Below, piece after piece: positions 59,090 through 64,000 of a stretch of 64,000 bases of DNA. The stretch is from Micrasema longulum (taxonomy: Eukaryota > Arthropoda > Insecta > Trichoptera > Brachycentridae), in the NCBI GenBank assembly GCA_022494885.1, contig JAGVSM010002919.1:1-64000 (forward strand), written 5' to 3'. A program made the translations under genes and the position numbers. The notes under the pieces were generated by a model. The model ran no database searches and was not told the origin of the DNA. It worked only from the letters and a program-made list of their open reading frames with translations. Position 1 is the stretch's first letter; every line of letters begins with the position of its first letter.

Positions 59090-61600
59090 AAGATATCAAC
59101 AATCATCAGGAGGTATATGTAATTTCAATGTGGGCCCTGGAACAAGCATTTTTTCCCATAATTGATAAGGTTAATCAGCCATTAAAAATGTTTGCATTTC
59201 AATGTGTTTTTTTTTAATTTCATGAAAATAGGAAAATAAAATATTCAAGAATTTTATTGCCGTGGCAAATTAAACTACAATCAATGTTGAATGTTTTTTA
59301 TTTTCCAAACCGCCTATAAACATTTCTGATCTAAAAAAAGAATACAACAGGCTTAAATCTAGAAATGTATTGATTTATAATATTTCATAAATGTAAAATA
59401 CAAAATAAATGTTTCCCAAAGTTGTAATTATTGTAACAAACATGAGTTAAATGCTAATTTTGTGATAGTAGGCTACTGGGGTAACATTTTAGGAATCAAT
59501 GTGTTTTTTAAACAATAAACAACAAAATAAAGCTAGAAAAATTGAACATTTTATATAATTCAAATACATGTATTTAACTCTATACTATGCGTGGAAAATA
59601 CTAACTACATAGCTTCACTTTTTTATACCTAATTTATTATGAATACGTGTATATTGAAAATCAAATGGTGTAAAACCGGCAGACAGAAAAGTTGAATTAT
59701 TGATGCATAGTTTCCACAAATTTGCAATGATAAATAAATCTTATATTTTAGGAACAATAAACTCCGCTACATCTCAAACTTGAGCTCTCAGTAACATCAG
59801 ATTAACAAACCAAACAAAACAATTAAAATAATAAGTATACAATTAGATTAATTTCTGATTTAATGTTCTTTAGTGTATTAATTTGTTATCCATTTCTTAT
59901 CGTTTATGTTGAATCCCAGATAATATAAAAATTGAAAAGATGCCTAAATTCTCAACAAACATAATACATATTTCATAAATGTCATCAGGTTAAAGATTAG
60001 TCTATGATTATGTGGAAACTATACATACAAGAGAATTAAGGAAATATAAGATTGTTTGAAAAAAATTCAATAGTAGCACCAAAAACATACTTTTTAAAAC
60101 CTTAGACATGAAGATATGCATCGTATAATTTCGCTTATAACAACGAGACTAGATTAACAGTTACTACGCATTTTGTTGCAAAGCGCAGTCTAGCAGATAC
60201 ACATTTTAGTAAATTTAAAAAATAATTTTGGAAATGTCTTTATACCTAGTATCACTCATAAATTTCAGCATAAATAACATAACAGCGGGGAAAGATTAGA
60301 AACAAAATAAATTTTATCAAGTGTACATGGAAAAACAAATATGACATTATAGCTTCTAAATCATAAACTCAAATGAAAAGAGCTTTTGCTATGTTAAAAG
60401 AAAAATAGTACATACAAAAACAGTGGTTATTAACTATCACATAAACCAGCTATTACCTACATCCTTATTGATAATTTTTATTTACTAAAAATACAGCAAA
60501 TATTGAGCCAAACACTATTTTTACAAGTATTTATTTTTAGGAGGGCAAAAAACAACAATTGAAACAGTTTTTTTTTCAAAAGCTGATCAATACATTGGTT
60601 TTGCAATTATGTACTATTTTACTGCTGTATAAAACGGTAGTCTTAACAAAACTTTGTAAAAAACATTAATTTTAATTATCATTTTCAAAATAAATTGAAA
60701 CACAAATTTCTTAGTGCTTGCTGAATATTTGCTCTTAAAAATATGGTGGGTATTCTTAGAACAATCTTAAATCTAATTATTATCATTTTTATTATGAATT
60801 TAATGTGCTATGCACAAGTTTAAAGTGGGAACCATTTGTGAGAGCTTAACTGAGCCCAGTTGGTTTATAAAATACTTTAAAAATCTGAAAAAAAATCAAC
60901 ATAAAACCGCATAACCTTTATTACGTTTAAAAATAAATAACTTTTAATCTTGCAGTTCAGAACACACAGAGATTATTGATAAAAGTGTCAGAAAAATTTA
61001 ATCTGAGTGGATTGTTGAAAATAAACTACATTATTGAAAACACTGATAAGATAAAACTGTTGTAATACAATAATATCAACACAGCTAAATAATAAAATAA
61101 AGTTTCAGACTTTGAACAACAAATGATGCAGTTTTCCAACAGGGTCCATGTTATATTAACATTAAACAATGTTTAGTAAACAAGAGCAGTGACTTAAGCC
61201 AAAAATTAAATATAATTTATGTCATAGAAAGCGGTAATCTCAACAACAAAGCATAACATTTTTGACTGATTCTCTTATTTAACTCTTGGAAATATTCAGA
61301 ACGGTTGCCAACTCCAACGAAATCATCACTTAATTACAACATCTTAGCTGAAATAACAAATTTCCTCTCTCAAATAACTACTACTACTCTCAAATAACAT
61401 TGCTATAAAAAACAATATATTATGCCTAAATATTAAAATGGTTCAAAACTTGAATAAGTATACATTTAGCAAACAAGGGTATAGGATTTTTAAAAATGAA
61501 TAAATATTAATATGTGCTCTAAAGTCTTATTGTCTTCAGAAAGGAGTTTCAAAAGATTGCACATCCCAGGCAAAAATAATATAATAGTTGTTGTTCGCAT
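59090..61600. other. Long AT-rich region, 3' flank of ALDH4A1
   Basis: About 2.5 kb without ORFs over 60 codons or a recognised repeat. On the minus strand the part next to 61,600 is the 3' UTR of the dehydrogenase; its length was not fixed. Confidence 0.4.
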
Positions 61601-63316
61601 TTAATCCTTCATGTATGGGTAGGCATATTCGGTAAGAGGGACAAACGTTTCTTTAATCGCTTGAGGAGATGTCCAGCGCAGAATATATTGGGGGCTTCCT
61701 GCCTTGTCATTGGTTCCCGACATTCGGCCACCACCGAATGGCTGCTGGCCGACGACGGCTCCGGTTGATTTATCGTTAATGTAAAAGTTTCCTGCAGTCA
61801 TTTTAAGTTCTTCTAGAGCGTGGCGCACGAACTTCTCATCCTGAGCAAACACGGCCCCTGTTAAGGCAAATTGAGTTGTGGAACCGACATATCGTAAAGC
61901 TTCCTCTATATCTTTATCTTTGTAAACATACACTGATAAAATAGGCCCAAAAATCTCTTCCGTCATGATTTTATCTGTAGGATCTTTACATTCTACTATT
62001 GTCGGCTCCACAAAGTATCCTTTACTGTCATTGTACTTTCCTCCTCCGATGATTTCAACATTGGATGACTTCGCAGCATAGTCAATGTAAGATTTAATGC
62101 GTGCAAAAGCTTTGTCGTCAATTACTGCCGACGCAAAGTTTTTAAAGTCTTGTACATCGCCAACTTTTAGTTTGTCTCGGGTTTCCAACAACCCTTTTTT
62201 TATATCTTTCCAGAGAGACTCCGGAACGTACATTCGTGAGCAGGCTGAACATTTCTGGCCGGAGAATTCAAAAGCAGAGCGGATGGTGGCATTGATGACG
62301 GATGTCACATCGGCCGAGGAATGAATGAAATGGTAATTTTTTCCGCCACACTCTCCTATCAGGCGAGGGAAGTTGATGTACTTGTTGATATTTTTGCCTA
62401 CCTCCGTCCACAGCCAGTTGAATGTTGGTACGGATCCTGTGAAGTTGATACCGGCCAAGTGCGGAGAAGCCGTGATAGCATTTCCAAATACTGGACCGTC
62501 GGCCGGGACGAAGTTTACAACGCCTGGAGGAACGCCGGCCTCGAGCATGATTTTGAAAACAACCCAATTCGACAGCAAGGCTGTGTCAGAAGGCTTCCAT
62601 AAAATAGAGTTTCCCATCATAGCGGGGGTATACGCTAAGTTGCCACCGATAGCGGTGAAGTTGAACGGACTGATAGCCGCGATGAAACCGTCGATACCTC
62701 GATTCCTAATAGAATTTTTAGTTATTTTCTTGTTTTCAGAAATAGGTTGGTATTTTACATTTTCTTTTAGGTAGTAAGCGTTGAGCCTGATGAAGTCAGT
62801 CAGCTCTGCAGCCGCGTCTATCTCGGCCTGGATGACAGTCTTGGCCTGCCCCAGCATGGTGGCAGCATTGAGTGTCTGTCGGTACGGTCCGGCTACCAGG
62901 TCCGCAGCCTTCTCCCAGATCTTCAGCCTATCCGCCAGACTGGTCTTGTCCCATTTCTTTTGTGCCTCGATGGCGGTGTTAATGGCTTGATTGATTGTTT
63001 TCGAATCTGCGTAGTAAAATTTAGCTATTTTCTTCTTGTGGTCATGGGGCATTACTTGATACCTCACTTCGCCTGTGCGGATTTCCTTCTCTCCGATGAC
63101 GATAGGGACGTCCTCGACCTTGGAGGCGGTTTCCTTCAGAGCCGCCTCTAGTTTGGAGCGCTCCGCGGAGCCCTTGCGGTACTCCAACACGGGCTCATTG
63201 GCCACGGTAAACTCGGGGAGGGACAAGTCGGGCACCATGGAGCCGAGCCCGCGCTCCGCCGCCCCCCGCAACTGCGCCCCGCCGGCGCGGAGCCCCTGCT
63301 TGCACAACGAAAACAT
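61601..63316 (-). CDS. P5CDh1: Delta-1-pyrroline-5-carboxylate dehydrogenase, mitochondrial (ALDH4A1)
   Basis: A single frame of 571 residues; human ALDH4A1 has 563. The N terminus (MFSLCKQGLRAGGAQLRGAA) is basic and lacks acidic residues, like a mitochondrial import signal. The ALDH fold is complete: AISPFNFTAIGGNLAYTP, INFTGSVPTFNWLW, GECGGKNYHFIHSSAD with the general-base glutamate at about residue 322, and FSGQKCSACSRMYVP with the catalytic cysteine at residue 356. It then runs TEEIFGPILSVYVY and QQPFGGGRMSGTNDKAG. The enzyme oxidises glutamate semialdehyde to glutamate with NAD+, the second step of mitochondrial proline breakdown. No intron interrupts the coding part. A divergent gene starts about 300 bp upstream, so the promoters may be shared. 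Confidence 0.96.
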   Translation of the reverse strand: MFSLCKQGLRAGGAQLRGAAERGLGSMVPDLSLPEFTVANEPVLEYRKGSAERSKLEAALKETASKVEDVPIVIGEKEIRTGEVRYQVMPHDHKKKIAKFYYADSKTINQAINTAIEAQKKWDKTSLADRLKIWEKAADLVAGPYRQTLNAATMLGQAKTVIQAEIDAAAELTDFIRLNAYYLKENVKYQPISENKKITKNSIRNRGIDGFIAAISPFNFTAIGGNLAYTPAMMGNSILWKPSDTALLSNWVVFKIMLEAGVPPGVVNFVPADGPVFGNAITASPHLAGINFTGSVPTFNWLWTEVGKNINKYINFPRLIGECGGKNYHFIHSSADVTSVINATIRSAFEFSGQKCSACSRMYVPESLWKDIKKGLLETRDKLKVGDVQDFKNFASAVIDDKAFARIKSYIDYAAKSSNVEIIGGGKYNDSKGYFVEPTIVECKDPTDKIMTEEIFGPILSVYVYKDKDIEEALRYVGSTTQFALTGAVFAQDEKFVRHALEELKMTAGNFYINDKSTGAVVGQQPFGGGRMSGTNDKAGSPQYILRWTSPQAIKETFVPLTEYAYPYMKD

Positions 63317-63621
63317 CGCGACCCCTTTTCGGTAGGTAGGTACCGGCGATATTAGATAAGTGCGCGAGTTACGTAAATATTACGAAGATTCACTTTCCTT
63401 CGACAATATTATCACTGGAATCGGCGAGGTGCCAAGAAGTGCATTCGATGCGAGTTTTCTTATGACGTACAGCGCGCTGAAATAAAATCGACCGAATAAT
63501 TGCTCAAATGTCAAACTAATCAACTGAAGGCTGAAGTTGTAGTTTGTGGTCACCTTTGCGCGCGGTCTAATTTTCTTCTATACCCGTTTTGAGTGATGGC
63601 GAAGTCCCGGAATATGATATA
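63317..63621. promoter_or_regulatory. Short bidirectional intergenic region
   Basis: Only about 305 bp separate the ALDH4A1 start codon from the first in-frame ATG of the rightward ORF. No TATA box seen. Sequence composition is more balanced than the rest of the intergenic DNA, as in shared housekeeping promoters. Confidence 0.4.
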
Positions 63622-63927
63622 ATGTTCGTTGAAGACATAAAAGAACTCGCGACTTATTACAACGATATATTTGACCCAAATTCGTTCGCCCCTCCCATGA
63701 CAGACGCGAAAAACAAGACCGAAATTTACAATTCGACCACTCGAGAACAGCTGACATGCGCAGATTCCGCTCTCTTCATTCTGTCAGGTGTATTGCGCCG
63801 TCTCTTTCTTCACCCGCGAAAAGTCGAACAACTTTTATTGTTTCAATTTGTAACGATTGCAATTGGTATTAATAATATTCTACCCACACAACGAACAGAA
63901 GTACCTTTGTCCAAAATGCAAATATAA
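63622..63927 (+). CDS. Start of an unrecognised gene (probable first coding exon)
   Basis: The frame opens at ATG 63,622 with MFVEDIKELATYYNDIFDPN and continues SFAPPMTDAKNKTEIYNSTT. Codon use looks coding to about 63,787, where TCTGTCAG/GTGTAT could be a splice donor. After that the frame (ILPTQRTEVPLSK) looks less coding and may be intron. A nine-codon upstream ORF (63,596-63,622) ends in TAATG, its stop overlapping this start. I do not recognise the family. The gene would continue beyond the window. Confidence 0.45.
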   Translation: MFVEDIKELATYYNDIFDPNSFAPPMTDAKNKTEIYNSTTREQLTCADSALFILSGVLRRLFLHPRKVEQLLLFQFVTIAIGINNILPTQRTEVPLSKMQI

Positions 63928-64000
63928 AAATATTGCAGATGATAACATTTAGATAACACCTTTAATTAATCTTTAATCAAGAATATTCAATAAAAAAAAC

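Noticed and set aside
62097..63335. Plus-strand ORFs opposite ALDH4A1
   Set aside because: Complement shadows of the dehydrogenase frame; no start context or domain.
1..64000. CRISPR array, bacterial operon, prophage or contamination
   Set aside because: No regularly spaced identical repeats; genes have spliceosomal introns and insect-type transposons throughout.

Overview
This is eukaryotic nuclear DNA, most probably from an insect. Long AT-rich non-coding stretches separate genes with GT-AG introns. The repeats include mariner relics of at least three kinds, many broken non-LTR retrotransposon (LINE) pieces, tRNA-derived SINEs, a PIF/Harbinger derivative and several small inverted-repeat elements. 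The order of insect cannot be fixed from sequence alone. I see no bacterial operon, CRISPR array, phage or intact functional tRNA.

Layout. Positions 1-15,300 hold no gene that I can support, only transposon debris, a miRNA-sized hairpin and a minisatellite. A SMYD4-like SET/MYND methyltransferase gene (+ strand, 7 coding exons, 15,305-30,253) follows. Its 6-kb last intron contains a complete four-exon gene on the opposite strand (29,631-26,128) for a Tctex-type dynein light chain. No exon of that gene is long enough to stand out as an ORF; I assembled it from splice sites, matching phases and protein similarity. Next come SIN1/MAPKAP1 (TORC2 subunit, + strand, 6 exons, 34,925-44,152) and the cyclophilin PPIL1 (+, 3 exons, 44,873-46,465). 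An intronless cytosolic Hsp70 gene (50,832-52,722) carries one frameshift, and a palindromic element sits between its heat-shock elements. ATG9 (+, 53,876-56,170, single exon) and mitochondrial P5C dehydrogenase/ALDH4A1 (-, 63,316-61,601, single exon) complete the set. The start of an unrecognised gene lies divergently from ALDH4A1 at the right edge.

The genes are unrelated housekeeping functions (protein methylation, dynein motor, TORC2 signalling, spliceosomal prolyl isomerisation, chaperone, autophagy, proline catabolism) and do not form a pathway. The more unusual content is structural: the nested antisense dynein gene, the foldback element inside the hsp70 promoter, three single-exon genes in a row beside intron-rich neighbours, and at least five families of short mobile elements repeated within the window. 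One of these families reaches to about 23 bp from a splice acceptor of PPIL1.
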